Below, one piece after another: positions 44,245-54,270 of a stretch of 64,000 bases of DNA. Location: positions 2,728,001 through 2,792,000 of the forward strand of contig NZ_AP024630.1 in the NCBI RefSeq assembly GCF_019976975.1, in the 5' to 3' direction. The notes under the pieces were generated by a model. That model was not told the DNA's origin, made no database searches, and was given only the letters and a program-made list of their open reading frames with translations. This stretch comes from Arthrobacter sp. NtRootA1 (lineage in GTDB: Bacteria > Actinomycetota > Actinomycetes > Actinomycetales > Micrococcaceae). The position numbers and the translations under genes are program-made. Numbering within the stretch: position 1 is the stretch's first letter; each line of letters starts with the position of its first letter.

Positions 44245-44988
44245 TTATTTTGCGAGGGCAGGCTGTTTTCCGGTGAGCTTGGCCCACCGTGCTGCCAGGC
44301 CCCATTTGGTGACGTTGATCATGGCTTCCAGCACAATGTTGCCGCTCATCTTCGATGCACCGAGTTCCCGCTCAACAAAGGTGATAGGACGCTCCTCGAT
44401 ACGCAGGCCGAGCTTGGCCACGCGCCAGGCGAGATCAACCTGGAAGCCGTAACCCACTGAATCCACTTCATCCAACTTGAGGGCTTCAAGTGTGCTGCGG
44501 CGGAAGGCACGGTAGCCGCCCGTGACGTCCTTGATTTTCAGGCCAAGCATGATGCGGGCATAGGTGCTGCCGATGCGGGAGATTGCCTGGCGGTAGAGAG
44601 GCCAGTTCACAACACTGCCTCCCGGTACCCAGCGCGAGCCCATGGCGAGGTCGGCGCCCTCTTTGACCGCATCAAGGAGGAGGGGCAGCTGCTCGGGCTT
44701 GTGGGAGCCATCGGCGTCCATCTCCACCAGAACGTCATACCCGGCGGCGAGGCCCCACTTGAAGCCGGCGATGTACGCCGCGCCAAGGCCTTCCTTGCCC
44801 TTGCGGTGCAGTACGTGCACTTGCTTGTCCTCGGCGGCTATGCCGTCAGCAAGTTGTCCCGTGCCGTCCGGGCTGTTGTCATCAACCACCAGGACGTCCG
44901 ACTCAGGCACTGCGGTCCGCAGCCGACCCAATGTCTTGGGGAGCGATTCCAGCTCGTTGTAGGTAGGGATGATCGTCAGGACACGCAA
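44245..44988 (-). CDS. polyprenol monophosphomannose synthase
   Basis: 247 aa, ATG 44988. A family 2 glycosyltransferase: IIPTYNELESLPKTLGRLRT, VLVVDDNSPDGTGQLAD, VEMDADGSHKPEQLP (metal-binding DxD) and the conserved GSRWVPGGSVVNWP. It makes polyprenyl-phosphate-mannose from GDP-mannose for lipoarabinomannan-type lipids and protein O-mannosylation (Ppm1/DPM1). No lipid N-acyltransferase domain is fused. Confidence 0.9.
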   Translation of the reverse strand: MRVLTIIPTYNELESLPKTLGRLRTAVPESDVLVVDDNSPDGTGQLADGIAAEDKQVHVLHRKGKEGLGAAYIAGFKWGLAAGYDVLVEMDADGSHKPEQLPLLLDAVKEGADLAMGSRWVPGGSVVNWPLYRQAISRIGSTYARIMLGLKIKDVTGGYRAFRRSTLEALKLDEVDSVGYGFQVDLAWRVAKLGLRIEERPITFVERELGASKMSGNIVLEAMINVTKWGLAARWAKLTGKQPALAK

Positions 44989-45407
44989 GAAGAGGCCTTT
45001 CCTTGATGGAGCGGTCAGTGTGCCGGGCCAGCCTTAAGGCTGGCGTTCTGGCGCAACTCTCCATTATAGGACGATCCTGCGCACTCCTATGGGCAGCTGT
45101 GTCCCCGGCCACACGGACCTAAAGCGCTGCGGGCAGGTCCATAGACCCAGGACCAGTGTTGTCCGGACAGGTAATTTGCCGGACGAACTGTTTTCTGGGG
45201 CCCTATGGGCCTGCCCACTCGCGTACCGCCACCAGACTACGTCCTGGCCACGACCAGATAGTTACTTCCGGGGGAACCCCAAGCCTTAACAATCTGTTGA
45301 GCCTCAATGTTACGGACTTTACAAAAGCTGTCAACCAGGGGTTGACCTGCGCGTTCGTGCATCGTCCCAGTTCAGGCGCCGCATTCGAAGGCAAGGAAAT
45401 AGTGCCC
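44989..45407. other. intergenic region upstream of ppm-like gene
   Basis: No supported gene. Contains a 16-base perfect palindrome, CCAGCCTTAAGGCTGG, at 45028-45043, 40 bases upstream of the glycosyltransferase start, possibly an operator or attenuator. Confidence 0.4.
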
Positions 45408-47069
45408 TCAGACGCGGAGGGATTCGTGCGCGAAGAGCTCCTGGCCTTCCCTCACGGTCTGCAGGCACACAGGATCAGTGCCGGTATCCAGGGCAGGGAG
45501 CAAGGGGGTCCGGGCACGGGGATCGGTGCTCCAGGATTGCACGCGGCTATCCGCCACCTGCACCATGAGTTCCTCAATTTCCCATACTGCGAAGCTGGCT
45601 GGCGCACCCGGGACGAGTTGGCCCATGAGAGGGTTCCTGTGCTTGGTGGCCCGCCAGCCCGCCCTGGTGTGGCCAAGGAAAGCGGCGCGGGCCGAAATGC
45701 GCTGGTCCGGGTTGCTGTGTTCCAGGCAGGCCCGGATGCTTGACCAAGGGCTGAGTGGTGTCACGGGGCTATCGCTGCCAAAGGTGATCGGAACTCCGCT
45801 GGCGTAGAACGCAGCAAAGGTGTTCATGGCCTTGCTGCGGCCGCCTAGCCGTTGCTCGTAGAGTCTTCCGGGCCCTCCCCACACAGCATCGAAGGACGGT
45901 TGCATGGAGACCGTCACCGAGTATCTGGCCAACTTGTCCACTGCGGCCTGATCGGCAAGCTCAACATGTTCAAAGCGGTGACCTGCTGCGCGGATCCGCT
46001 GCTCCCCCACCTCGGCGGCTGCGGCATCCAATGCGTCAAGCGCAACATCGAGGCCCGCATCACCAATGATGTGGAAACCGGCCTGGACGCCCAGAAGTGA
46101 GCATGCGGCAAGGTGCTTGGCGGCCTCATCTACTGAAAGATACAAATTGCCGCGTTGGCCCGGCGCATCGGAATAGTCTTGCCTCAAGGCAGCTGTTCGT
46201 GACCCGATGGATCCGTCGATGTTCAGGTCTCCCGCCAAGCCCAGGACCTCGGGTCCCACGCTGTCCAGTATGCTGCGGGCGTGATCTTCGGATGACGCCA
46301 GCTCGCCCCAATATGGCAGCACCTGCGGTTTGCCCTGTTGCCTGTTCCAGGACATGGCCATGCGAAGATCTTCCGGCCCGCAAATGTGGGGGGCCGACAT
46401 TTCAGCCAAGGCAACGTACCCGTTGGAAGCCGCATGATGCAGGGCCTGTTCCTGATACCCACTCCGCTCGGTGTCACTGAAGCGCCGTGCCGCGAGACGG
46501 GCAGCGGTGTGGGCCGTCCTGACTACGCGCCCACTGTCCCCCGTGAAGCCGTCCATGCCGGCAAGGCCTGCCGACGCCGCCAGGGAGGACGAAACGAGGG
46601 CGGAATGAACGTCAATGCGCGAAAGGTAAACCTGCCTGCCAGCCGAGGCCTGTTCCAGCTCTTCAAGCGTTGGAAGGGTGGCATCCTGCCAGGTTGTTTC
46701 ATCCCAGCCATGCCCAATCACCGTTCCTGTACCGCCAGCGGCGGCAACGGCGTCCAGCAGTTCCCGGGCAGAGCGCACGCCCGTCAAGGACAGTCCAGCC
46801 AAAGCGAGGCCCGTCTCCGTCAAGTGCGCATGGGAGTCAACAAAGCCCGGCGCCACGAGGGCTCCCCGAAGATCAATGACGTCCATGGTGGAATCCGCGA
46901 TGGACGTCGCCGCTTGCTCGGAGCCCACCCACGCGACCGTGTCACCGTCCACCACCATGGCGGTAGCGAACGGATCGGCAGCGGTATAGATGGAACCGTT
47001 CCGGTAAAGGGTGACCTTACGGACGTTTTCGTTGGGGCGGTCGCCGGCGGACAGGCCTGGCTGGTTCAT
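45408..47069 (-). CDS. amidohydrolase family 3 (YtcJ-like)
   Basis: 553 aa, ATG 47069. N-terminal beta-sandwich strand (NGSIYTAADPFATAMVVDGD), metal motif FVDSHAHLTETGLALAG, later HRFEHVELADQAAVD and FGSDSPVTPLSPWSSI, the amidohydrolase-3 pattern. Members hydrolyse diverse amides or imines, and the substrate is unknown. Transcribed toward ppm but 0.4 kb apart. Confidence 0.85.
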   Translation of the reverse strand: MNQPGLSAGDRPNENVRKVTLYRNGSIYTAADPFATAMVVDGDTVAWVGSEQAATSIADSTMDVIDLRGALVAPGFVDSHAHLTETGLALAGLSLTGVRSARELLDAVAAAGGTGTVIGHGWDETTWQDATLPTLEELEQASAGRQVYLSRIDVHSALVSSSLAASAGLAGMDGFTGDSGRVVRTAHTAARLAARRFSDTERSGYQEQALHHAASNGYVALAEMSAPHICGPEDLRMAMSWNRQQGKPQVLPYWGELASSEDHARSILDSVGPEVLGLAGDLNIDGSIGSRTAALRQDYSDAPGQRGNLYLSVDEAAKHLAACSLLGVQAGFHIIGDAGLDVALDALDAAAAEVGEQRIRAAGHRFEHVELADQAAVDKLARYSVTVSMQPSFDAVWGGPGRLYEQRLGGRSKAMNTFAAFYASGVPITFGSDSPVTPLSPWSSIRACLEHSNPDQRISARAAFLGHTRAGWRATKHRNPLMGQLVPGAPASFAVWEIEELMVQVADSRVQSWSTDPRARTPLLPALDTGTDPVCLQTVREGQELFAHESLRV

Positions 47070-47164
47070 GCGGTGTGCTCCTTGAGCGTTTGAAGAAGGT
47101 CTGGGGGTCTCTAAAGCGGTTCCGGGTCAGGCGCTACTGTGCAGGTACAGGCGGCTGTGGAGGT

Positions 47165-50134
47165 TCAGGCGACAGTGGAGTAAGCCACGACACCCCGGCG
47201 GACCAGATCGATGGATTCACGGCAGATCCGCGTCAAGCGCGGATCCAACTGTGGAATTTTGGCGAGCTGGTCCAGGAGGTCAACCACTTGCTTTGCCCAA
47301 CGGACGAAGTCCCCTGCAGCAAGGTCTGTGCCGCTGAGCACGTCCTGGAGATGGCGGCCTTTGGCCCACTTATACATCGGCCACATGAGGCCCAGCTCCG
47401 GTTCGCCGGTCAGCGGAAGCCTGTTCTGTTCCTCTGTGTCCTCAAGTTGCGACCATTCCCGGACGACGATGTCCACCGCCGTTTCCAGTGCAACCGAGGG
47501 CATCCTCGGGCGAAGGCCCCTGTCTTCGCGCTTTGCCTGGTACACCAGGGTGCTGGCCAACGAGGCCAGCTCGGCAGCATCGAGATCGTTGATGGCACCA
47601 CGCCTGATGGACTGTGAAATGAGCAGGTCCTTCTCACCGTAAATGCGCCGCAGCCGCTGGCCGTCCGTGCTGATGGTGACCGTTCCGGCGTCGTTGGTTT
47701 CGAGGTAACCGTAGGCGGACAGGACGTCGCATACGCGATCGAACGTTTTGGCAATCGTGTTGGTCCTGCTTTGGATCTGGCGGATCAGGCCGTCTGTCTC
47801 CTTGCGAAGTTTCCACCAACGCTCCCCCCAGCGTGCGTGGTCTTCGCGTTCACTGCATCCATGGCAGGGATGGGCCCTGAGCGCCCTGCGCAGTTCAGTG
47901 ATCTTCTGTTCCTGGTCCGGGAGCCGGGACCCCAAGCCAAAGTCTTCATGCCTGCTGTTGCGGCGCGATTTGGGGGCGTCGTCGCTGATTGCATGGCGCA
48001 TGGAGGAGGCGAGGTCACGCCGCGATTTAGGGACCTTGGCATTAAAGGATTTCGGGATCCTGATCCGGGTTACAGGAGAGACCGGGGCGTCGACGTCGTG
48101 GACGCCGATCCGGCGCAGTTGATTGTCCGAGGTGAGGACCGAAGGCCTGGGCTCGCGGGCGTTGGCATCAGAATCTAGCACGACGGCGTACCCCGCCAGC
48201 CTGCCGCTGGAGACGCTGATGACGTCCCCTGGAATAAGCCGCGTCAGCGAGTCCGCCACCCTGGATTTCCGCGCGCGTTGGTAGTCCCGGGCAGCGAACT
48301 GCTCAGTATCACTAAGCTCCCGCCGGAGCCTGGCGTATTCGGTGAAGTCGCCAAGATGGCACTCCATGGATTTCGCGTATCCTGCCAACGACTCCTCACG
48401 GCCACGGACCTGCCTCGCCAGCCCGACGACAGAGCGGTCCGCCTGGAACTGCGCGAAGGACGACTCAAGGATTTCCCGTGCCCGGACCCGCCCAAATTGG
48501 GCTATCAGGTTGATGCTCATGTTGTACGTGGGCCTGAAGCTGGAATTCAGCGGGTAGGTGCGGCGGGATGCCAAGCCAGCAACGGCAGCCGGATCCGTTC
48601 CCGGCTGCCACAGGACTACGGCATGGCCCTCGACGTCGATACCCCGGCGTCCAGCCCTGCCGGTGAGCTGTGTATACTCCCCCGCCGTGATGTTGACGTG
48701 CGCTTCGCCGTTGAACTTCTCAAGCTTTTCCAGCACCACGCAGCGCGCGGGCATGTTGACCCCGAGCGCCAGCGTTTCGGTGGCAAAAACTGCCTTGACC
48801 AAGCCATCCGCAAACAGCTTCTCCACTACCTCCTTGAAAGTGGGAAGCATGCCCGCGTGGTGAGCCGCGAAGCCCCGGATGAGGCTGTCGCGCCAGCCCC
48901 AGAATCCCAAGACATCGAGGTCATCGGCAGGGATCTCGTGGCTAGCTTCATCCACCCGCTGCGCAATGATCTGCTGTTCACGCTCTGTAGTGAGCCACAG
49001 TCCCGATGCCGCGCACTGGGCCACTGCAGCGTCACAACCGGCCCGGGAAAAAATGAACGTAATAGCAGGCAGCAGGCCCTGTCGGTTAAGGCTTTCAATA
49101 ACCTGGGGGCGGCTTGCCTTCCGGACCGGGCTGCGTTGTTCAGTGGTCTGCCGCTCATCCCTATAGCGGTCCTGCCGTCGGCGGCTCCGGCCACCGTGGC
49201 CGAAGCGGCCGTTGAAGTTCATCCGGCTCTCGGAGCGGGCCATTGCGAGCAGATCGGGGTTCACTTCGAACTCCGGGCCGGTCACTGCCTGCCGGGCAGG
49301 AGATGCCACAGAACTCTTAACGGCGATCTTCCGGGATTCTGCCGGCAGAGTAGCCTCATCCACGGCGTCGTCAGTATCGCTGAGATCCGGAACTTCTGTG
49401 TCCGGTATCTGGGGAGCGATTTCATCGAAAGTGGTATCGCCGGCAAAAAGGTCAACAATCTCCCTGCCCACCATGACGTGCTGCCACAGTGGTACGGGCC
49501 GGTGCTCGGACACGATGACGTCAGTATCGCCCCGAACGGTATCCAGCCAGGCGCCAAACTCTTCGGCGTTGGAGACAGTGGCGCTCAGCGAAGCAACCTG
49601 CACTTCACTGGGCAAGTGAATGATGACTTCCTCCCAGACGGCTCCGCGGAAGCGGTCTGCGAGGTAGTGGACCTCGTCCATCACGACGAAGCCGAGATCG
49701 CCGAGTGTCTCCGAGTCGGCGTACAGCATATTGCGGAGGACTTCGGTGGTCATCACCACAACGGGAGCCTCACCGTTGATGGTTGTATCACCCGTCAGCA
49801 GGCCAACGTTGGCAGAGCCATACTTGGCGGCGAGCTCGGAGAATTTCTGGTTGCTCAGGGCTTTGATGGGTGTTGTGTAGAACGCTTTGAGCCCGCGTTC
49901 CAAAGCCAGATAGATGGCAAATTCGCCAACGATCGTCTTTCCCGCACCTGTGGGAGCCGCGACGAGGACGCCGCGGCCCTCCTGCAATGATCTGCACGCC
50001 TCACGTTGGAAGTCATCCAATTCGAAGTCCAGCGTCCGGGCAAAGGCACCAAGATACGTCTTGGCCTCAGCTGCCCGGTGAGCGGCCGCCTGGTAGCGGT
50101 CTGATGGTGATGGAGACCCGGAAATGGAGGACAT
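47165..50134 (-). CDS. helY: Ski2-like DExH RNA helicase (HelY)
   Basis: 989 aa, ATG 50134. Walker A is in VLVAAPTGAGKTIVGEFAIY (near residue 57), DEVH in VMDEVHYLADRFRG, and motif VI QLTGRAGRRGIDVEG. A long central region and a C-terminal DSHCT-like domain (LVYQAKREDRGLRPRMP) are typical of Ski2/Mtr4-type helicases found in actinobacteria. Probably an RNA helicase in RNA turnover. Follows tatC by 24 bases, in the same direction. Confidence 0.88.
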   Translation of the reverse strand: MSSISGSPSPSDRYQAAAHRAAEAKTYLGAFARTLDFELDDFQREACRSLQEGRGVLVAAPTGAGKTIVGEFAIYLALERGLKAFYTTPIKALSNQKFSELAAKYGSANVGLLTGDTTINGEAPVVVMTTEVLRNMLYADSETLGDLGFVVMDEVHYLADRFRGAVWEEVIIHLPSEVQVASLSATVSNAEEFGAWLDTVRGDTDVIVSEHRPVPLWQHVMVGREIVDLFAGDTTFDEIAPQIPDTEVPDLSDTDDAVDEATLPAESRKIAVKSSVASPARQAVTGPEFEVNPDLLAMARSESRMNFNGRFGHGGRSRRRQDRYRDERQTTEQRSPVRKASRPQVIESLNRQGLLPAITFIFSRAGCDAAVAQCAASGLWLTTEREQQIIAQRVDEASHEIPADDLDVLGFWGWRDSLIRGFAAHHAGMLPTFKEVVEKLFADGLVKAVFATETLALGVNMPARCVVLEKLEKFNGEAHVNITAGEYTQLTGRAGRRGIDVEGHAVVLWQPGTDPAAVAGLASRRTYPLNSSFRPTYNMSINLIAQFGRVRAREILESSFAQFQADRSVVGLARQVRGREESLAGYAKSMECHLGDFTEYARLRRELSDTEQFAARDYQRARKSRVADSLTRLIPGDVISVSSGRLAGYAVVLDSDANAREPRPSVLTSDNQLRRIGVHDVDAPVSPVTRIRIPKSFNAKVPKSRRDLASSMRHAISDDAPKSRRNSRHEDFGLGSRLPDQEQKITELRRALRAHPCHGCSEREDHARWGERWWKLRKETDGLIRQIQSRTNTIAKTFDRVCDVLSAYGYLETNDAGTVTISTDGQRLRRIYGEKDLLISQSIRRGAINDLDAAELASLASTLVYQAKREDRGLRPRMPSVALETAVDIVVREWSQLEDTEEQNRLPLTGEPELGLMWPMYKWAKGRHLQDVLSGTDLAAGDFVRWAKQVVDLLDQLAKIPQLDPRLTRICRESIDLVRRGVVAYSTVA

Positions 50135-50158
50135 GCACCAAGCCTAATGGCCTGAGGT

Positions 50159-50995
50159 CTAGAGATTCTCCAGATCCGAGGCCGGGGTGGCAATATCTGC
50201 CGTGGCTTCGGTCTCAGCAGCTCGCTTGATGGCGCGGCGCTCTCGCCGGCGGTCGTTCCAGAGACAAACACCGATGGCAGCGAAGAACAGAAGCAGCATG
50301 GGCGCCGCCAAGTAAAACATGCTCATGGCGTCGGCACCCGGGGCAGCCATGGCCGCAAACAGGCAGACCAGGAAGATCGTAATCCGCCAGCTTTTGACCA
50401 GTTGCTTGCCCTTGATAATTCCCGCCAGGTTCAGCCCAACCAGTACCACCGGCACCAGGAAGGCGATTCCAAAAGCCAGAAGAAGCCTGAGGACGAACGC
50501 AAGGTAGATTTCGGCACTAATGAAGTTTGAAGCGCCCGTGGGTGTGAAGTCCGTGAGGACACGCACGGCGTTGGGCAACACCAGCCATGCCAGCAGGACG
50601 CCGCCGATAAACAGCGGAACGGCAGCTGCTACAAACGATAGAGCCAACCTGCGCTCTTTCTTGTGCAGGCCCGGGACTATGAATGCCCACAGCTGGTAAA
50701 TCCAGACAGGACTGGAAAGGATCACGCCAAGGAATACCGAGACCTGGACCATGAGGTCGAATGAGCTGGCTACGCCATCAAAGTTGAGGCTGGCAGCGCG
50801 GCCCTCTTTTTGATTGAGGTCCTTGATCGGCTTGATCAGAGCTTCCAAGAGGGGCTGATAGACGATGAAGCCCAGCACCGTCCCAAGAATAACGCCGATG
50901 GCAGCCTTGAAGAGCCGGTTCTTGAGCTCCTTAAGATGGTCAAGGAGCGCCATCCGGGCTTCGGGGTTGGCCTTGCGCCCCTTCGTCTCTACCAC
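50159..50995 (-). CDS. tatC: Sec-independent translocase TatC
   Basis: 278 aa, ATG 50995. Starts with MALLDHLKELKNRLFKAAIG, the TatC signature with conserved Glu in the N-terminal loop; six helices follow. A charged C-terminal tail holds RRERRAIKRAAE. TatC binds twin-arginine signal peptides with TatA/B and exports folded proteins. It is 6 bases from tatA, an operon. Confidence 0.93.
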   Translation of the reverse strand: MVETKGRKANPEARMALLDHLKELKNRLFKAAIGVILGTVLGFIVYQPLLEALIKPIKDLNQKEGRAASLNFDGVASSFDLMVQVSVFLGVILSSPVWIYQLWAFIVPGLHKKERRLALSFVAAAVPLFIGGVLLAWLVLPNAVRVLTDFTPTGASNFISAEIYLAFVLRLLLAFGIAFLVPVVLVGLNLAGIIKGKQLVKSWRITIFLVCLFAAMAAPGADAMSMFYLAAPMLLLFFAAIGVCLWNDRRRERRAIKRAAETEATADIATPASDLENL

Positions 50996-51001
50996 TTCTT
51001 C

Positions 51002-51271
51002 TTAGACGCGGTTGGAGGGCGGAACGTCGGTCTCGCCGTTGTTCTTGGCCTTTACGTCCGGGTGGTCTACAACCCTGCCTTCGACGGCGTCAGAGGGGTC
51101 CTGGGTTTCCTTCTTTTCCGAGGAACCGTCCTTTTTCATTTCCCGGACTTCAGACTTGAAGATACGCATCGACTGGCCAATGCTGCGCGCCATGGACGGC
51201 AGCTTCGGTGCCGCGAAAAGCACCAGAGCCAGGACGATGATGATGATGAGATGCCAGCCTTCGAGCCTCAT
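51002..51271 (-). CDS. tatA: twin-arginine translocase TatA
   Basis: 89 aa, ATG 51271. One N-terminal helix (HLIIIIVLALVLFAAPKLP) and an amphipathic helix (MARSIGQSMRIFKSEVREMK) are the TatA plan; a polar acidic tail follows. Forms the export pore with TatC. Upstream of tatC in the same operon. TatB is not seen here. Confidence 0.9.
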   Translation of the reverse strand: MRLEGWHLIIIIVLALVLFAAPKLPSMARSIGQSMRIFKSEVREMKKDGSSEKKETQDPSDAVEGRVVDHPDVKAKNNGETDVPPSNRV

Positions 51272-51307
51272 GTGGGGAGGTCCTTTCCTTTTGGATACAT
51301 CCTACGT

Positions 51308-51658
51308 CTATCTGAATTCAATGTCGTGCAGGGATTGGGGCTGACCCCGCTCTGCTTTGCGCTGAACGCGCTTCTGGCGACGAACTTCCTGGCGGAAGGC
51401 TTTGGCCGTCAGGTAATCATGACGCATCTGCTCCGGCGAGGCAAAAATTGCGGATCCCGGCTCCGGTCGGCGTTCCGGGGCCTCAACATCGGAGGTTTCT
51501 ACGGCAGGAGGGATATGGCTGAAACGTTGACCAGCGTCCCCTAACTCGTGAACAGTGGCCATGAATTTCCTGAACAGCCGAAAACCCAAGGTCACGTGAA
51601 GGAGCAACGACAGTGCTATGAGCGCGATCCACAGCAGGATCCAAAACCACCAAGGCAT
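51308..51658 (-). CDS. small membrane-anchored hypothetical protein
   Basis: 116 aa, ATG 51658. The first 30 residues (WFWILLWIALIALSLLLHVT) are one helix; the rest is a charged cytoplasmic tail ending in RQEVRRQKRVQRKAERG. It is conserved in position between pafBC and tatA in related actinobacteria as far as I recall, with no known function. Length and hydropathy suggest a membrane adaptor. Confidence 0.6.
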   Translation of the reverse strand: MPWWFWILLWIALIALSLLLHVTLGFRLFRKFMATVHELGDAGQRFSHIPPAVETSDVEAPERRPEPGSAIFASPEQMRHDYLTAKAFRQEVRRQKRVQRKAERGQPQSLHDIEFR

Positions 51659-51667
51659 CTGAGTAGT

Positions 51668-53707
51668 CTAGCCAGCCATGTTGTCCGAGGAGGAAACGGC
51701 ACCGTATTGGTCAAGCGCCGCCGTGAGCCACGTCTGGACTTCCTGGCGCAACTCTGCAGGGTCCAGCACCCGCACCGTCCCTCCATGTTGGGACACAAAC
51801 ATTGGTAACCACTCCGCATTTCCAAAGCGCACCTCAGCGAGCAGTCCGCCGTCGGGCAATTCCGCCGTGCGTTCGGCATAGTAGTCATCAGCCAGGCCAG
51901 CGCCCTGCCGGGTCAACTCAAGCACCACCAGGACGTCGTCGTCACTGGGGGTGAAGAGCCTTGCCGGGAAGTCTGCATCAGCAGTTGCTGTTCCGGAGAC
52001 TGGACGGCCGTTGGCTTCCAGGGATTGCACGCGGTCCAGCCGGAAATTCCGGAGTCCTGACTTGCTATGGCAGTAGGCCTCGAAGTACCAGGTGTTGTCC
52101 AGGGAGTACAGCCGCAGCGGGTCCACGTCGCGCTGTGTTACTTCATCCCTTTGGGGGGAAAGGTAGCTCAGGTGCAGTTGTTTGCCGTCCCTGATGGCGT
52201 GCGTAATGGTGGCGAACGCCTCCGATTGCTCGGGTGCCACGGACTGGCCTGCAACTGCACCAGCCAGGCGTCCGGCTTGTCCTGCTGCGCCCGTCAATTT
52301 GATCGTCACAGACTCCAAGGCGCTGCCCGGTTCGTCTTCGGGCAAACCTGCAAGTGCAGGTAGATCGCCCAGCATCGACAATCCAGTCAGCAGCGCGGCG
52401 GCCTCGTCCTCGCTGAAGCGAACAGGACGGTTCAGGTCCAAATGTTCCGTGATGTACACATGGTCGTTTTCCCATTGGATGTCCAGGAGATCGTCCGGGT
52501 AGCCTTCGGGCAACCCGGAACAGATCAGGATTTTTAGGTCGTCGATAAGTGCTTTGCGGCTGATGCCGAAGCGATCGGCTACCTCCTGTACCTGCAGGCC
52601 CTGATGGTGGACCAGGAAGGGCACTAATTGCAGCATGCGCGTGAGTTGGTCTTCGGACGTGCGTTTCCTCGATCGCTGCGCGCGCCCAGCTTCTGGAAAT
52701 TCCACTTCGATGGCCGGAGACGCATTGAACTCCGCAGCGCTTTTGAGTCGGCGTACGACGGCGGCACGCAGCCCGGCGGGTTCAACTACTTTGACGTGGG
52801 GGCCATACGAGGCCAGTTCCTCGGCGAACTGCTCGGGATCCCGGAAGTCCACCACTAGCCTGTCCCGGCCGCCCAATTCCTTCTCAGCCGGTTCCTTCCC
52901 GGCACCGCTGGAACCAGCACGTTTGCGCAGGGCTAGAAGGCGTCCGGCGTCTACGTCCATGACAGCTTGCTGCAGGGGAAGTTCGTTCAGCGAATCCAGC
53001 TCCGCCCGGGCATTGAACCCGGCTGGTGGCTCGAAGGAACTGCCCGGCATGACCGAGACGGCAGTGGTCATGCGTGACAACCTGAAAATCCTCTTGGCTG
53101 CCCTCCCCCGGTCAAATCCCACGAGGTACCACTGCCCAAACCGGCTCCCCAGGCCCCACGGCTCCACCTCGCGCACTTCCTCTCGGCCGGTGCTTCCGGC
53201 GAGGTACCCGAAGCGGACCGCATGCCTGGCGTGCATGGCTGCAACGACGTCGTCGAAGGCTTGTCCGGCTGGCTTAATCCTCGGCTGGACGCCGGCAGGC
53301 AGGTCGACGTCGGTAAATCCGCCTGCGGCCTGCAGTTTGCGGACGGCATTGACTGCGGCGTTGCCGAGAGCAGCGCGCTCCCACAACTGGGCCGCAAGGA
53401 GGAGAACGGTGGACTCGGCGGGCGTCAGGCTGACATCAGGCAGCCTGTTGGAGTCCTTGCCGATGCGGTAGCGGGTTGATGCGGGATCCTCGGCGCCGAA
53501 ACTCCGGGGGTCTGTGAGGGTCTCGATCTCAAAGCCGAACTGTTTCAGATCCACTTTGTCGCGCTCGAACATCCGTCCGAACGCGACGTCGTTTTCGGCG
53601 GTGTCGTGATAGACCTTCTCCCGCAGGACAGAGCGCGGCAGGCCCACCCTGGTATTGAGCAGGGCAAGCAGGAGGTTCAGGAGTCGTTCAGTGCGGGATG
53701 CGGACAC
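51668..53707 (-). CDS. pafBC: PafBC fused WYL transcription regulator
   Basis: 679 aa from GTG 53707 (an earlier GTG at 53755 falls inside a hairpin and is unlikely). Two HTH-plus-WYL units lie in one chain: the first HTH SRTERLLNLLLALLNTRVGL, with WYL part AVRFGYLAGSTGREEVREVE; the second HTH follows ~residue 350 and WYL part LHLSYLSPQRDEVTQRDVDP. In mycobacteria PafB and PafC are separate and activate the SOS-independent DNA-damage response. A fused form is known in Arthrobacter. Fits the proteasome locus. Confidence 0.93.
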   Translation of the reverse strand: MSASRTERLLNLLLALLNTRVGLPRSVLREKVYHDTAENDVAFGRMFERDKVDLKQFGFEIETLTDPRSFGAEDPASTRYRIGKDSNRLPDVSLTPAESTVLLLAAQLWERAALGNAAVNAVRKLQAAGGFTDVDLPAGVQPRIKPAGQAFDDVVAAMHARHAVRFGYLAGSTGREEVREVEPWGLGSRFGQWYLVGFDRGRAAKRIFRLSRMTTAVSVMPGSSFEPPAGFNARAELDSLNELPLQQAVMDVDAGRLLALRKRAGSSGAGKEPAEKELGGRDRLVVDFRDPEQFAEELASYGPHVKVVEPAGLRAAVVRRLKSAAEFNASPAIEVEFPEAGRAQRSRKRTSEDQLTRMLQLVPFLVHHQGLQVQEVADRFGISRKALIDDLKILICSGLPEGYPDDLLDIQWENDHVYITEHLDLNRPVRFSEDEAAALLTGLSMLGDLPALAGLPEDEPGSALESVTIKLTGAAGQAGRLAGAVAGQSVAPEQSEAFATITHAIRDGKQLHLSYLSPQRDEVTQRDVDPLRLYSLDNTWYFEAYCHSKSGLRNFRLDRVQSLEANGRPVSGTATADADFPARLFTPSDDDVLVVLELTRQGAGLADDYYAERTAELPDGGLLAEVRFGNAEWLPMFVSQHGGTVRVLDPAELRQEVQTWLTAALDQYGAVSSSDNMAG

Positions 53708-53743
53708 GCTTGCTACGTTACTAAAGTCCTGGGCGAAAGCAGC

Positions 53744-53787
53744 AAGGCGCGTCACCGGTCCGGCAAAGCCGGAAGGTAACGCGCCTT
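53744..53787 (-). terminator. hairpin between FKBP and pafBC
   Basis: AAGGCGCGT (53744-53752) pairs with ACGCGCCTT (53779-53787), with an inner CCGG stem. There is no strong T-run, so termination may be partial. Confidence 0.5.
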
Positions 53788-53804
53788 GGCAGGAAGCTTG
53801 CGCC

Positions 53805-54200
53805 TTAGCGGACAGCTACGAGGTCAACGACGAAAATCAACGCCTCGTTGGGCTTGATTGCTCCGCCGGCGCCACGGGATCCATACGCCAGTTCTGAAGG
53901 GATCTCCAGACGGCGACGGCCGCCAACCTTCATACCCAGCAGGCCCTGGTCCCAACCCTGGATGACCTGGCCCACGCCAACGCGGAAGTCCAGCGGAGCA
54001 CCACGGCCCCAGGAAGCGTCGAACTCTTCGCCCGTTGACCAGGCGACGCCAACGTAGTGGGTGGAAACGGTGTCGCCGGCTTTGGCCTCAGCGCCGGACC
54101 CCTCGATGAGGTCCGTGATGACGAGTTCGGTGGGAACGTCGCCTTCGGGGAAGTCGATTTCGGGCTTGGTGCGGTCGAAGTCACGCTGACCAAATGACAT
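53805..54200 (-). CDS. FKBP-type peptidyl-prolyl isomerase
   Basis: 131 aa from ATG 54200. VSTHYVGVAWSTGEEFDASW, FRVGVGQVIQGWDQGLLGMK, RRRLEIPSELAYGSRGAG and IFVVDLVAV are the FKBP core. No signal peptide, so cytoplasmic. Catalyses cis-trans proline isomerisation. 70 bases downstream of an exported FKBP paralogue. Confidence 0.92.
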   Translation of the reverse strand: MSFGQRDFDRTKPEIDFPEGDVPTELVITDLIEGSGAEAKAGDTVSTHYVGVAWSTGEEFDASWGRGAPLDFRVGVGQVIQGWDQGLLGMKVGGRRRLEIPSELAYGSRGAGGAIKPNEALIFVVDLVAVR

Positions 54201-54270
54201 GGTTGCTCCTTGGTGTGTGGGGTGAGTGGTGTCAGGATCAAGCTTAGCCAGTCCCGGATCAGGTGGCAGT

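Noticed and set aside
48278..49990. 570-codon plus-strand frame
   Set aside because: Antisense shadow of the helicase gene, produced by high-GC codon bias.
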